In this document: piece after piece, positions 34,978 to 45,938 of the stretch
Position numbering within the stretch: the first letter of the stretch is position 1
Layout of the letters: each line of letters opens with the position of its first letter
Assembly: GCA_017607445.1 (NCBI GenBank)
Contig: JAEVHH010000002.1
Location: 6,354,001 to 6,418,000, forward strand
DNA length: 64,000 bases
Origin: Histoplasma ohiense
Lineage: Eukaryota; Ascomycota; Eurotiomycetes; Onygenales; Ajellomycetaceae
Direction of reading: 5' to 3'
Notes under the pieces: model-generated
Told to the model about the DNA's origin: nothing
Seen by the model: only the letters and a program-made list of their open reading frames with translations
The model's database searches: none
Made by a program: the position numbers and the translations under genes

Positions 34978-37291
34978 CTACCAGGTGGGGACTGTGGTGC
35001 CGCCATCGCCAGCATTCATCCAGCTCGGAGTGCTCTCTGGGAACGCCCCATCATCTTTCCGGGATCCGCCCATATCATCATATCCTGGGTTATTGCCGAA
35101 GCCGTAGTCGCCAAAACCATCACCTGCATTTTCTCCTTCCACTGGCTTGGGGCAGCGCCGGACGGTATGGCCCACTGTCATAGTCATAGTTAATCCAGAT
35201 CCAACAACATCAGTGGAATATAGCGCCAAAATGGAACGGGTAAAATGTCCTAGTGCTCTCTTCCTGACTTACTCTCTTTGCAATTGTTGCATTGAACTTT
35301 GGTCCAATCCTTCTTTTTGGTGCAGTCGCGAGAGTAATGGCCGACTACCGCGAAAAATGATTGTTAGATTGAACATATACCCTCTATTCGTTGAGACGAT
35401 TTCCCTCACCTTCTTCACAGTTGCGACAGGTGACGGTGTCCAAATTGCGCGGCTTGTCACATTCCTTGGAAATGTGGCCCTCCTCGCTGCGGAAATGCAT
35501 GTTAGTAAATAGTCTTGTCCCCATCTCAGGGGAAGGCATTTTGGGATGTAAAGACAAACCCGCAATTGCGACAAGCCCTGGATCCACCACCCTGAGGGCA
35601 ATCCTTAGCAAAATGGCCAACTATCGAAGACTGTCAGACGTTTCCTTAAGTGATTTGGTGGGCACCATGCTTGCCTTCGTGGCACTTTTTACATTCCACC
35701 CCCTCAGCTGAACGCGGTTCCGTACAATCGGACGAACGATGGCCAGGTTGCCTAGAAGAATATTGGTTACCGGGCTTCCTTTGAAACGCCAAAGCCGACT
35801 CTACTTTACCCGCAGTTACGACAGCTAAATTTGTCAATCCGCTTCTCTGTGCAATCGCGAGCACGATGTCCCATTCCGTTACAATTCACACACTTGACCT
35901 CCACCTTCTCAACAACCGAACGCTCGTCCGGACATGCACGCGATCCATGTCCCATTTCTTGCAAAACGTGTAGTCAGCTTTGTGTCTTGATAAACTGACA
36001 TTAGTAAAACAAAAGAACTTACGGCCACAGTTGACGCATTTCGGAATTTGGCGATCCAGCGGGATGCCAGCATCAGCAAGGCGCTTCAAATTTTCTTCAG
36101 AGGATTGTGGCCAGCGCTCTTTGAGGTTAGGACGCTGTGGTTTATCACCGAAGTAATAGCCGACAACGAACTTGCAGTTCAGCTTTCCCTGAAGGTTAAT
36201 CAGAGTGTGGCAATCGGCGATTTCCTTGTCCTATATATGACACAATCATTAACTTTTCAATGCGTTAAATAGCCTGCCCGATTTTTTGCCAATCTTACGA
36301 GGCCAATGAGATACACTTTGAAGTTCTCTTCGCGCATCTTTCTCTCAATTTCGTCGAACGTTGCCATCGGAACTGCCTTGGAGTATATTTTTATACCCTA
36401 TGGCCCCAAAAATGTCAGTAATGATGAAGCTGAGATAGGTGCAAAGGGGTCCTACATCACGGAAGTCCTCAAGATCCTTTTCGTCGCTGGCCTTCTTAAG
36501 AATCGCCCATGCTTCCTCTGGAAGCTTATCTGGGATGTGGTGCTGATCGAACTTGCGATTCTGGGTGCAGTCCATGGTTTTATGGCCTATTTTGGATTAC
36601 AGACGAAATTAAATATTATTCATTCTTGCACACGGTGAGTTCGAATTGCATGAATATTACCTTCCTGCTTGCAGTTCTTGCAGACATCTGCCGGTTTATC
36701 GGGGCACTCAGAGGCAGGATGACCTTCCTTATCGCAGATTCGACACGCTCCCTTGAAAACGCGAGGTTTGGTGCATTCTATTTTGTTGTGGCTAAGGAGA
36801 ATGTCAACATATTTGATCCTTAAACCCTGGTGACAGGAAATCATGACTTACCCTTCTTCACCACAGTTGAAACAAGCTCCAATGGCCTTGCGAGGCTCGG
36901 TGCAATCACGAGCAAAATGACCAGACTGACCACAACTGGTGGACAAATTAAATTAACAAGAGCGCTTCTAGCTGTAGATTTTCAAGTTCAGCTTACTTGC
37001 GACAAGAATCGTCTCCGCCTCCAAATTCTTTTCCTCCACCGAAATCTCCAGTATCGAACTCGATTTTGTCCCTTGGAGGATTCCATGTCATGACATTGTC
37101 ACCACCGTCGTTCCAATGGGCATCTGTCGATGACGTTGAACATTCAGTCTCCACGTTTCTTCTACAAAACAGCAAGCCAGAGAATCCAGATGGGTTGTAG
37201 ATCATAACGGTATGTATGAGGCATGGTTTTGCAGAGGCAACTGGGGTTTCCTATTCTACTCACCATCGAGGCCTCCAGCGTTCCAACTCAT
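34978..37291 (-). CDS. Nucleic-acid-binding protein with 11 CCHC zinc knuckles (Byr3/Gis2/CNBP-like)
   Basis: Thirteen exons on the minus strand: 37291-37264, 37123-36997, 36935-36852, 36791-36661, 36586-36456, 36397-36299, 36230-36023, 35957-35810, 35751-35675, 35620-35560, 35486-35410, 35344-35273, 35174-34978; 479 residues, all phases consistent. I count 11 CX2CX4HX4C knuckles, such as CRNCGQSGHFARDC, CRICDKEGHPASEC, CVNCNGMGHRARDC and CNNCKEMGHTVRRC. Four lie before and seven after a non-knuckle insert of about 120 residues (from NRKFDQHHIP to RLADAGIPLD), which looks helical and which I cannot name. The C-terminus is Gly/Asp-rich ending TTVPTW. Single-strand DNA or RNA binding and a role in translation are expected from the CNBP/Gis2 family. 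The intron at 35674-35621 has a GC donor. Confidence 0.93.
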
Positions 37292-38555
37292 GATTTTTGG
37301 CCCGTGCGACTTGAGCGAACCTTCGTTACAGATCACTATTTGGCTAAACAGCAGACAATACAATGATGAGAAAAACTCCCATATGTACTTCGGTACGTGT
37401 GTTTGGAGTTGTAGTGGACGGTCACCGCGCAGGAAGGGGGTAGGTGGTCAGACAAACAGCAGATCTCCACCATCCCAATATATAAGACTAGAAGTGAGAG
37501 AATATGAGCTACTCACCTGCTAATTTACCTTCTCGCTAGAGAGTAAGAGTTTTTGGATCTTCGAAACGTCCTTTTATGAGCTGACTTATGCGGGTGGATG
37601 GGTAGACAGAGGAAAAAGTTGGAAGGAGAAGAGAAGAGAAGAGGCGAAGTGTTCAGTTTATTTTAATACTGTGTTGGGGAGTAAACAAGGAGGCATTGGC
37701 AAAGCAACATTGGCTTTGTTGCTTTCATAGCAACCAGTTCCCAGACTGGTAGGCAATCATTCATTCCCTCACTAAATTCAAGAGCAGCAGATTTGTCCGG
37801 TTTTAAATGTAGGGGCCAGTTTCTTCGTCTCCTGGGATTCTCCACTTACGGGATTCCTAATATCCATCCACACCTGAATCTATAACTGAGTGTGTAGCTT
37901 TCTTGTCTTGTATTATTTCTGTATGTTCATATTATTGAGAGGATTCAACCTCCTTTGTAAGCTGTCTTTTACCGCTGCAGGCTCCCCCTCTGGAAAAATG
38001 AGGGACCCATGGCAGTTGAACAGAGGTGATAAAAAGGGATATATGTATCGTACACACTCAGGGATATTTCAGTTGAGCCCATCCTGTCATTTATAAAGGA
38101 AAGGAAAAGTATGCAGACAGAAGGAATCATTAAAATGAGTATTTAATAGCCTTTCCCATATCATTCATATCTCCCTCCTTGCCTAGGTATAATAAGGTTT
38201 CCAGATCTCATCTATTTCGCCAAACTCTGTGCCTGGAACGGGTATCCATATGGTTTGAATGTTTGAGAGAAGACGACAACTACTTGTTTTCTCATTTATG
38301 TATCATTTTCTCTCGCTCTACTCCAGTCCTGACACATTAAATCTATGTTGAAAAGGGGGAAGAAAAATTGAGGTTTTACTTTTTTCAAAACCAAAAGCTT
38401 CAAAGAAAAAATCAAGGGGAAAACAATGGAGGAGAATGGCTAAGGAAATAGTGAAAATTTGTAAATAAACAAGAGAATTCACTGTCAAGAATCTCCCAAC
38501 AAAACTGTCTCACGCTCAATCCACAAGTTTACATGATATTTCACTCAATGAATAT
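37292..38555. other. Intergenic, no supported gene
   Basis: 1.26 kb holding the promoter of the zinc-knuckle gene (minus strand, so to its right) and the 3' flank of the Myb gene. A/T-rich; no motif or repeat of note. Confidence 0.5.
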
Positions 38556-39935
38556 TTACCCTGCTGATTTCGATGCAGCGGACACAGATGATTTCATCAA
38601 ATAGCTTGTGAGGAGAGTATCCTTTCCTGAAGGTACTTCAGCCTTCAGCGTATCTTCCATCTGCTCCATAATTTTGGCTGCTTGCACAGCTGCTGCATCC
38701 ATTCCACCAGACTTCCAAATGTCAGGATGGATGACTTTTGAAGCACCACCTCTAATCTTGTCAAACTCTGCTTTCAGCTGAAAGATTTGCCCTAGCTGTT
38801 TTAGTTTCTGGGCTTCATTCTCTTCTTTCAGCTGCTTTTGTTTTTCATTTCTTTTCTTGAGAATATCTTCGAGTGATTCCTTGAACCCATCATATTTCTT
38901 CTTCAGCTCCTTAAGTTGACTGTTCTCATCACGGTAACGGTCTATGGTGCTGTTTGCATCTGATAGCCGGCATGCTAGCTCTGTTGCAAGTTTCGACTCA
39001 GCTGCACACCTCTTGGCTTGACGGAACATCTGAACTATGTCCTCTTCTCTAGCTTGATCCATCCAAGTGGGAATGGAACTAGGTCTAGATAGTTTGATGC
39101 TCATTTTATTATCAAGATTGTCAGAGTCATTCGCGACATCCACGGCTGTATTGGCATAGCTTGTGGTTGTTGGCGTCTTCCCGTTTGGAAGCATTGCGCT
39201 GCATGGATCCACCGACATTGGGGCGGATGCTGTTGAAGGTTTGGAGAGCTTTGAAGGGCTTGGACAGGGTAGATCTTTCTCGGCCGAAATTTTCCTCTTG
39301 AGTGTATCACTCAAACCTCGATGATGGATGGCACTCCTCTGGAAATAGAGAGGAAAAGGATGTCAGCGTACTTTGTGGAAATTAGATAAATATCCAAGAA
39401 TTTTCTATCTTACCTTCGAAGATGTGCTTTTGTCTGATGCATGCGCTTCGGCAATATCCTCAACGTCTGATTGACTGTCGAGAGACATATCTTCGGATCC
39501 ATCCTCAGAATAGACGTACTGAGGGCTAGTGGTTCGACGGTGGCGGTTGCTTGATTCATTTGTCAACGGTGGGCTGCCGCGAGATATTCTCTACGAATGT
39601 CGTTAGCACGTTGCATGCACATTGGTCTCCAGAAATGAATATCAAGTGCTTCAATCACCTGTTTCTCTCCTTGCTTCAGCACCGACAACCGTTTGGTTAC
39701 AGCCCAAAAGGAGCGGTTCGGGAAGAACGCCTAATGATTTGGAAAGGTTTTGGCCGGCGTCAGAAGCAGCCCATCTATGCCAGCGGCGATGACCAACCTT
39801 TTGGATTTCATGTATTGTCATAAAGTGATTCTCTACTTGGAGCCTCAGCAAGTTTTGGTCCTGTTCTGCAGTCCAAGTATCTCTTAGACGACCCCCGGGA
39901 ACAGGATGATCAGAAGGCTCAGACGGGGTTTCCAT
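38556..39935 (-). CDS. Myb/SANT-like DNA-binding protein with C-terminal coiled coil
   Basis: On the minus strand the exons are 39935-39798, 39730-39659, 39590-39414 and 39338-38556, giving 389 residues. An upstream in-frame ATG at 40004-40002 would add 23 residues. Residues about 17-65 form a single Myb-like domain, with spaced aromatic residues in DTWTAEQDQNLLRLQ and FFPNRSFWAVTKRLSVL across the first splice. A Ser/acidic linker follows. Then a predicted coiled coil of about 90 residues (from DANSTIDRYRDENSQLKELK to QIFQLKAEFDKI), rich in Lys, Glu and heptad Leu. The C-terminal stretch contains AAAVQAAKIMEQMEDTL. A nuclear DNA-binding, dimerising regulator is inferred; no specific orthologue is recognised. 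Confidence 0.85.
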
Positions 39936-41362
39936 TTCACGTAATTTCGATAGATTTGCGGGGTTACATAGTTTCAGTTTCAGGACTCCATGCAAAGACG
40001 GCATGAGGGGTGTGAAGTGAAATGGATCAAACAAGAGCAGAAGTAACTTAGCTGATTGGAGAAGAGGGGGAGGGGTGGGAGGGGGGGAAATAGTTAATCT
40101 GTAGTGGAAAGATAGCAGAGAGTAGAAAAGGAAGAAAAATCAATTGTATTTGGTAGCTAGCTAGAGCCAGGCTATGCTATATGGAATTTCATCAAAACTT
40201 GTTGATTCAATCAATAGTATTGAATGAAGCCATGAGCAACAATTTCCTGATCCAGCAGCCGAGTGAAGGAAAGGGCCAAAACAGACGGAAAGGGCGCGCG
40301 AATAGACAGGTTCTACTGACCCCCCCCAAAAAAAAAAAAAAAAAAGAAAAAAAGAAAAGAAAAGAAAAGAAATAAACAACAGTGGTCAGGCCGCTGTCAG
40401 TGAGCAAGGGAGGACAATCTCCCACTAAACAGATGAGAAAAGAGCAGAGGAATTGGCTGGCAGAAGTCACAGGCTGCTCCTCCAACTTTTTAGTGCCCTT
40501 TAGTGCGAGACAACAGCGCCCTGACCCCCGCTGGCAAGCGCGATAGGAGCCAATGCGAAATCAATATTTAACCAGTGCGCATTGGGTTATGTGCCTGACC
40601 CTGCCTGTGTCGCAGGGGGACGCAGGGATCGAATCATCCAGGTTCTCGAATGTGACCTCGAGGAAGTTGAAAAGGAGATAGACCTTGCAGCCGCCACCCA
40701 ACGCCGGAAAGTAGAGACGGCGATTCTGGTTCGCCTGGCTTGGTGGTGGCTTTCGAATCATCGTCTTGTCGAGAGTAACAAGTCAAGGTCCTCTGGGGGA
40801 GAAAGAAGTATTGAAAAAATCAGAAGATCTAGCTGATGCACTAGATTGTACGCAGCACAGGTTCCAGGACTCGGACTGCAGCAACAGAAAAAGAGGTGCT
40901 TAGCCTCATATCAAAATTGCCTCAAGTTGCTCGTGGGATGGTCAATCTTTCCTCCTCCTCCTCCTCCTCCGCTCTGGTTGATACTTGGTGTGGTCCTTTT
41001 TTTCTGTTTTCTTTTGTTTCTTTTTCTCTTCTTTTCTTTTTTGGATGGGAGGGGGAGGGGGAGGGGGAGGAAGTAGGTAGGCAGGACATGTCGAGGCATA
41101 TGTGCTTCAAGTTCAACCGAGGTTGGGAGATTAGTTAGCGAATTAGCCGAACCAACGAACGACGTTGGCAGAACAATGACAACCAGCTTCAGCATCGCGA
41201 AGCCGAAGCCGAACGTGCTGGTGACCGCAATCAATATGCTACCCGGACAACTGCGAATAATACCCCTCCAATTGAAGGTTCTATCGAGACCTGGAATTGA
41301 TCACCTCGAGACAGTAAAACGACGTGTCAAATTTAAGTCTTCCCTCAAAGTAAAACAACGCC
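39936..41362. other. Divergent intergenic region, purine- and pyrimidine-rich tracts
   Basis: 1.4 kb between the Myb gene and the enoyl-CoA hydratase gene, which point away from each other. It contains an A17 tract followed by AAAAG repeats (40328-40372), TCC repeats (about 40952-40971) and a GGGGGA repeat (about 41048-41068). Short open frames across these have no motifs. Confidence 0.6.
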
Positions 41363-41374
41363 ATGTCTAGGCAT

Positions 41375-41405
<31 letters not shown>

Positions 41406-42442
41406 CACCCCCCCCTGCAGTGAAGTTTGTCCTCCTGCAATTTCCTGCCCCCCATGTCCTGCTTGTTACAATCAATTTCGAAAAGCAGATGAACTCTCTG
41501 CCGGTCGACGCGATATGGGAAATGCATCGAGTATGGAAATGGTTCGACGACGAGCCTGAGCTGTGAGTTGGTAGTTTTCCCTGGAGCAACACACAAGATA
41601 CCAATGCTCTGCATACTACGTATGGGTTGCGGCTTTCTCCTTGGTATGCTATATTAAACTTCTCCTCCGTAATAGGCGCGTGGGAATTGTCACCGGGGCA
41701 GGTAAAAAGGCTTTCTCTGCCGGAATGGATCTGAAAGGTATTTGAAAATCTGCTCTAATTCGCGTCATACCTTTGGTTGCGTCCTATCCACCCTAGCGAA
41801 AGAGTATCCAGGCTTATCGGTATGCCCGCAATGGTGACAGAGCGTCAGTCATTGTCAACGTCTGATTTTGATTCTGCCGCACGGCTAAACGCATATCCCT
41901 CCACCGGGTTTGCCGGGCTCACTCGGCGAAATGGCAGAAAGCCAATAATAGCAGCTTGCAACGGGCATGCGCATGGTGGCGGTTTTGAAATCGTCCTCAA
42001 CAGCGACATCGTGATCGCGTCGGAAAATGCGGATTTCCGACTTCCGGATGTTTTACGGGGAACGGCAGCTATGGCTGGCGCCTTCCCACGACTATGTAGG
42101 ACATTTGGACTGCAAAGAGCCATGTGGCTCGGGCTGACCGCGCATACCTTGACCGCACAGGAAGCTCTGCAATGGGGCCTTGTCCAGAAGATTGTACCCA
42201 TTGATGACCTCATTAAGGAGGCGGTGGATGTTGCGAAACTCATTGCTAGCATGAGCCCCGATAGTGTAATTGTCACCCGGGCCGGTATACGGCAGGCGTG
42301 GGAAACGAGCAGCATAGAACACGCAACATTTTTGACGGGAGAGACCTACGCGGCGAAGCTGATGTCCGGAGAGAATGCGCGGGAAGGTATGCTTGCATTT
42401 AAAGAGAAGAGACCCCCAAAATGGGTGCCATCGAAGCTATAG
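41363..42442 (+). CDS. Enoyl-CoA hydratase/isomerase family protein, probably peroxisomal
   Basis: Exons 41363-41562, 41676-41737 and 41841-42442 give 287 residues. The crotonase fold is clear: VTINFEKQMNSLP at the start, VGIVTGAGKKAFSAGMDLKE across a splice (CoA-binding oxyanion loop), KPIIAACNGHAHGGGFE with the first catalytic Glu, and DFRLPDVLRG where many family members have a second Glu and this one has Asp. The C-terminus is WVPSKL, a canonical type 1 peroxisomal targeting signal. A peroxisomal role in fatty-acid or branched-acid breakdown is therefore likely. Residues 5-12 are a poly-Ala run encoded by a GCA repeat. For intron 2, the acceptor at 41840 is used because nearer AGs break the frame. 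It lies in tandem with the acyl-CoA dehydrogenase gene. Confidence 0.92.
41371..41406 (+). repeat. CAG/CAA trinucleotide repeat inside a coding exon
   Basis: A run of CAG units grading into CAA encodes eight alanines and three threonines at the start of the enoyl-CoA hydratase. Confidence 0.9.
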
Positions 42443-42957
42443 CTAGAATATCTTTTGTGGCTAAACTACATCAGCCTCCGTGTATATACTACCATTTTTT
42501 TTTTTTTTTAAATTTATTGCAACATCACCTCCAGTATTTTAAATGTGTGAACTTTCTTCCGGCTTGAGGGTGACTTCCAGGGCATATTCAATTCTGCTCA
42601 TTATTTGATGTGATGTAAAAATCGGAACTCTCCTTCTCGTTGCCCGCATCGGATCTCGGCCAAAGAAAAGCCAGCATCATCGGCAGTCGAATGTCTCCAC
42701 AATTCGATCTTGGACCGCAATCACAGCAGATCATCCCCCTCACCTCCGCCAACCTTGGAAATACGGGGGCTTTCAACACCTAGGTATCCGTTAATTAATC
42801 CGGGTAATTTGTTGGAGCATATCAAAGGCAGGATCTTGCATTGAGAGAGTCCTGAAGGCGTTGAGCATTGCTCATTCTTTTCAGCAAACCATCTCTTTCC
42901 CTGTACATGGTTTATCATCGTTTACCCCCCGCCATCGAGCTCCACTAAATACACACA
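42443..42957. promoter_or_regulatory. Spacer and promoter between the two beta-oxidation genes
   Basis: 515 bp from stop to start, with a T13 tract near 42496-42508. It must hold the 3' UTR of the hydratase and the promoter of the dehydrogenase. No clear fatty-acid-response element could be assigned. Confidence 0.4.
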
Positions 42958-44665
42958 ATGACACCCGTCTTCCGTGCATCCGCAGTCGCGCCCTACGCAG
43001 AACCGCTCTGGCACTCCTGCGACTCCTCCCCATACTACAACGAATCTCACAAGAAGCTCCGCCTGTTCGTCCGTGACTACGTCGAAAACCATTTAAAGCC
43101 GCATGCCGAAGAGTATGAAAAGCAAGGCTTTATTCCGCCAGAGGTTAGATTTTTTTTTTTTTTTTTTTTCATATACATAAACGAAATATATATAAAGGCA
43201 TTTCCGTTTTCCTTTCTGCCATTTTATTTCGCACCGCGGTTCACTAATCTCCGACGGTGCTATTGACACCACATCTGTAACTAGGCGCTAAAGCTCTATG
43301 TGGAAAAGGGGTTCGCGATCACCAAGCCTACCAAGAGGGAGTATATGGGCGGACTGTCTCTACCCGCTGGCATTGACCCTGAGGACTGGGATGTCTTTCA
43401 TAATCTTGTGACGGCAGATGAGTTGAATAGGCTAGTAGTTTCACTAATTTTGAGTTTTCCTTGATATCACTGCTTTCGAAACCCTTTGCGTCGAAGCAAT
43501 TCACTGACGAAAGATTTATGGGTAACCAGAGTTGGCTATACTGGAGTGCTGTGGGGTCTGTTTGGCGGAAATACTATTGGCTGTCCTCCCATTCTGAACT
43601 TCGGTAACGAGGCGCAGAAACTCAAGTATTTGCCCAAGGTTTCTCGGGGAGAGATACGGTTCTGTCTGGGCATTACTGAGCCCGACGGTATGCGGGTGCC
43701 TTTCGACATATTTGGGAGAACTCTGACATAAAAGCATTTTAGCCGGGTCCGACGTCGCGAACATTAGAACCACCGCGAAACGCAGCGGGAACAAGTATAT
43801 CGTCAACGGAGCCAAAAAATGGATCACTAACGGGATATGGGCCCATTATTGCACGGCTGCGGTCAGGACAGGTGGGAAGGGACGTGGGGGAATTTCTTTG
43901 CTGATCATCTCATTGGCAGCTAAGGGCGTAACCAGGAGGAGAATGGAGAACTCCGGCGTGAACGCCAGTGGTTCGACATTCATTGAGTTCGACGACGTAG
44001 AAGTTCCAGCGGAAAACCTCATCGGCATTGAGAACGATGGGTTCAGATACATCATGTCGAGTAAGTCGCCCATGCCAATAGATAGTCCCCTTCCTTTTCC
44101 CACAGTTACCATGACAAAACAAACATTCCATCTCGGAAACCAACTCGATCGATCAAAATCAGACTTCAACCCCGAACGTCTCGGCCTGGCCAGCTCCTGC
44201 GTCCGCCTTTCCCGCGTCTGCGTCGAGGACGCCTACAATTACGCCATAACCCGCGAAACATTCGGCCAGCCACTAATCGAAAACCAAATCATCCGCGCAA
44301 AATTCAGCAAGCTCGGCCGCCTGATCGAACCCTGCCAGGCATTCCTGGAGCAACTAGCCTATACCGTCCAAGTAGCAGCCAAGACTGGCCAGGAGGCTAA
44401 CGTCGGCGGTATGACTGCGCTGCTCAAGGTGATGTCCACGCGCTGCCTAGAGAAGGTCTGCCGTGAAGCGCAGCAGGTTATGGGTGGCGCGGGGTATAAC
44501 AAGAGCGGGAGGGGCGCGCGAATTGAACAGATCAGTCGTGACGTAAGGGTTTATGTGGTTGGGGGTGGGAGCGAGGAGATCCTGAGCGATTTGGCAGTTA
44601 GGGAGGAGATAAAGAATCTGCATGATACGCAGCGTGCAGTGCAGAAGGAAGGAGCAAAAATTTGA
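42958..44665 (+). CDS. Acyl-CoA dehydrogenase, probably peroxisomal
   Basis: Exons 42958-43143, 43285-43430, 43530-43687, 43743-44060 and 44163-44665 give 436 residues. All three acyl-CoA dehydrogenase domains are visible: helical N-terminus (HKKLRLFVRDYVENHLKPHA), the FAD-binding middle domain (CLGITEPDAGSD, KKWITNG) and the helical C-terminal domain (NPERLGLASSCVRLSRVC, AITRETFGQPLIENQ, QQVMGGAGY). The catalytic base lies in VVGGGSEEIL. It ends EGAKI; AKI is an accepted peroxisomal targeting tripeptide in some fungi. The exon 2-3 junction, needed to give ELNRVGYTGVLW, requires an AG|GC donor at 43431, so I infer a GC-AG intron. The neighbouring hydratase ends SKL, which supports a peroxisomal pair. 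Confidence 0.92.
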
Positions 44666-45098
44666 TTGGAGAAGTAGCGGGGATAGCGGGGGATTTTGGA
44701 GTTGTAAATGGTGATAGGAATTTAGACATGTTCTAAGCAACTTAGGGATGATAGACGGAATATCCATGAATAAAATATAGGATATTATACACAGAATATT
44801 CGATAGGGTAGAAGTATGGTAGTAGCACATGAGAAGACATGCAAAGCCCCGTTCAAAAATACCAACCGCCAAAAAGAGAAAAGTCATTATGGACCTGTTA
44901 CCGCGTGGACCGGAAAGACAAACAGTCAGAGGAATCGGGCCAGCTAAAAGAACTTGGATAGGAAAATGGAAAATTGTCCGGCGAAGTAAAGCTTAATAAA
45001 AAGGGGGGGAACAGAATCCTGAAAATATGTGGAAAACCCAGTAGATATGAATCTAATCAATATTCTAACGGATGAAACTTCGTCGCCCGCTTATTGTC
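44666..45098. other. Convergent 3' flanks
   Basis: 433 bp between the stop codons of the dehydrogenase and Tvp23 genes. A/T-rich; nothing recognisable. Confidence 0.5.
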
Positions 45099-45938
45099 TC
45101 ATTTGAAAAGCCTTCCCATCATCCCTGAAGCAAAATTAGTTGCAATGCCACCGGATAGGGCACTGCTCGCGAAGGTCGATGCCTGGCTGAACCGGTCACA
45201 TCGCGAAAACGCCACTGTATTCGTGAGAGTAAGGATGAGCGCAATTGCTATATTGAAATACCAAAAACTGAAGTTTAGCTTTCTTTTCCCATCTGTAAAC
45301 GAATGGATATAAAAAATAATCCAAAAATCAGGGGGGGGACGCCATCAATTTCACAAAACATACCAACCAAGCTTAGCCAAATGACACTCTGTAATCTTAT
45401 AATGGCAAGAATAGCAAGACCAATCCACAGCGCCGGAGTAGCGTATAGACTGAGCCAAAAGAACCGTTTATCTGTAGCGTTGATGGTCCGGGTGTTCGGG
45501 TCTGAACTTTCGAATACCCAGTGAGAATCACCGTTGGTGGTGTTTACTTCGTTCCACCAGCGGAGTCCGACAAGGCGGCGGCCGGCGATATTTTTTAGGT
45601 AGTAGAAGTCAGCGGAGAGGAGTAGAAGGTTTAGGATAAAGACGAGGACACTGATTGCGGTTATTAGTTTTGGGGCAAGCATTGTTTTGGGAGAGGGGAC
45701 ATGAACGAGGACGAACAAGTTATTGATGAATAGAAGGCCAAATAGATACATCAATAAGCTTCCTGTTTAAGGGGTGAGGGGCCCTTGTAAGCAGCTGTCC
45801 GGCTCCGAAAATTCTAAGGCTACTTATTTATTCCCGGAGTTAATTATACGAACCTATGCGGAAGCCTAGAAAGACCAACAGGGTAACGGGATGCGCACTG
45901 AGGCGCCAGTTGAGCTCCCCAGAGGAATGTTGGTCCAT
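45099..45938 (-). CDS. TVP23: Golgi apparatus membrane protein Tvp23
   Basis: On the minus strand the exons are 45938-45854, 45762-45717, 45650-45364 and 45247-45099, giving 188 residues, the usual length. Starts MDQHSSGELNWRLSAHPVT, then membrane spans in FRIGSLLMYLFGLLF and FVLVFILNLLLLSADFYYL, the family signature NIAGRRLVGLRWWNEV with SHWVFESSDP and DKRFFWLSLYATP, two more spans, and a cytosolic tail FSRCDRFSQAS ending ASGMGRLFK. Tvp23 (FAM18/TVP23 in animals) is an integral protein of late-Golgi Tlg2-containing vesicles. Intron 2 is 66 nt, in frame and without stops, and lies inside a membrane span, so the unspliced form would insert 22 residues there. Confidence 0.96.
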
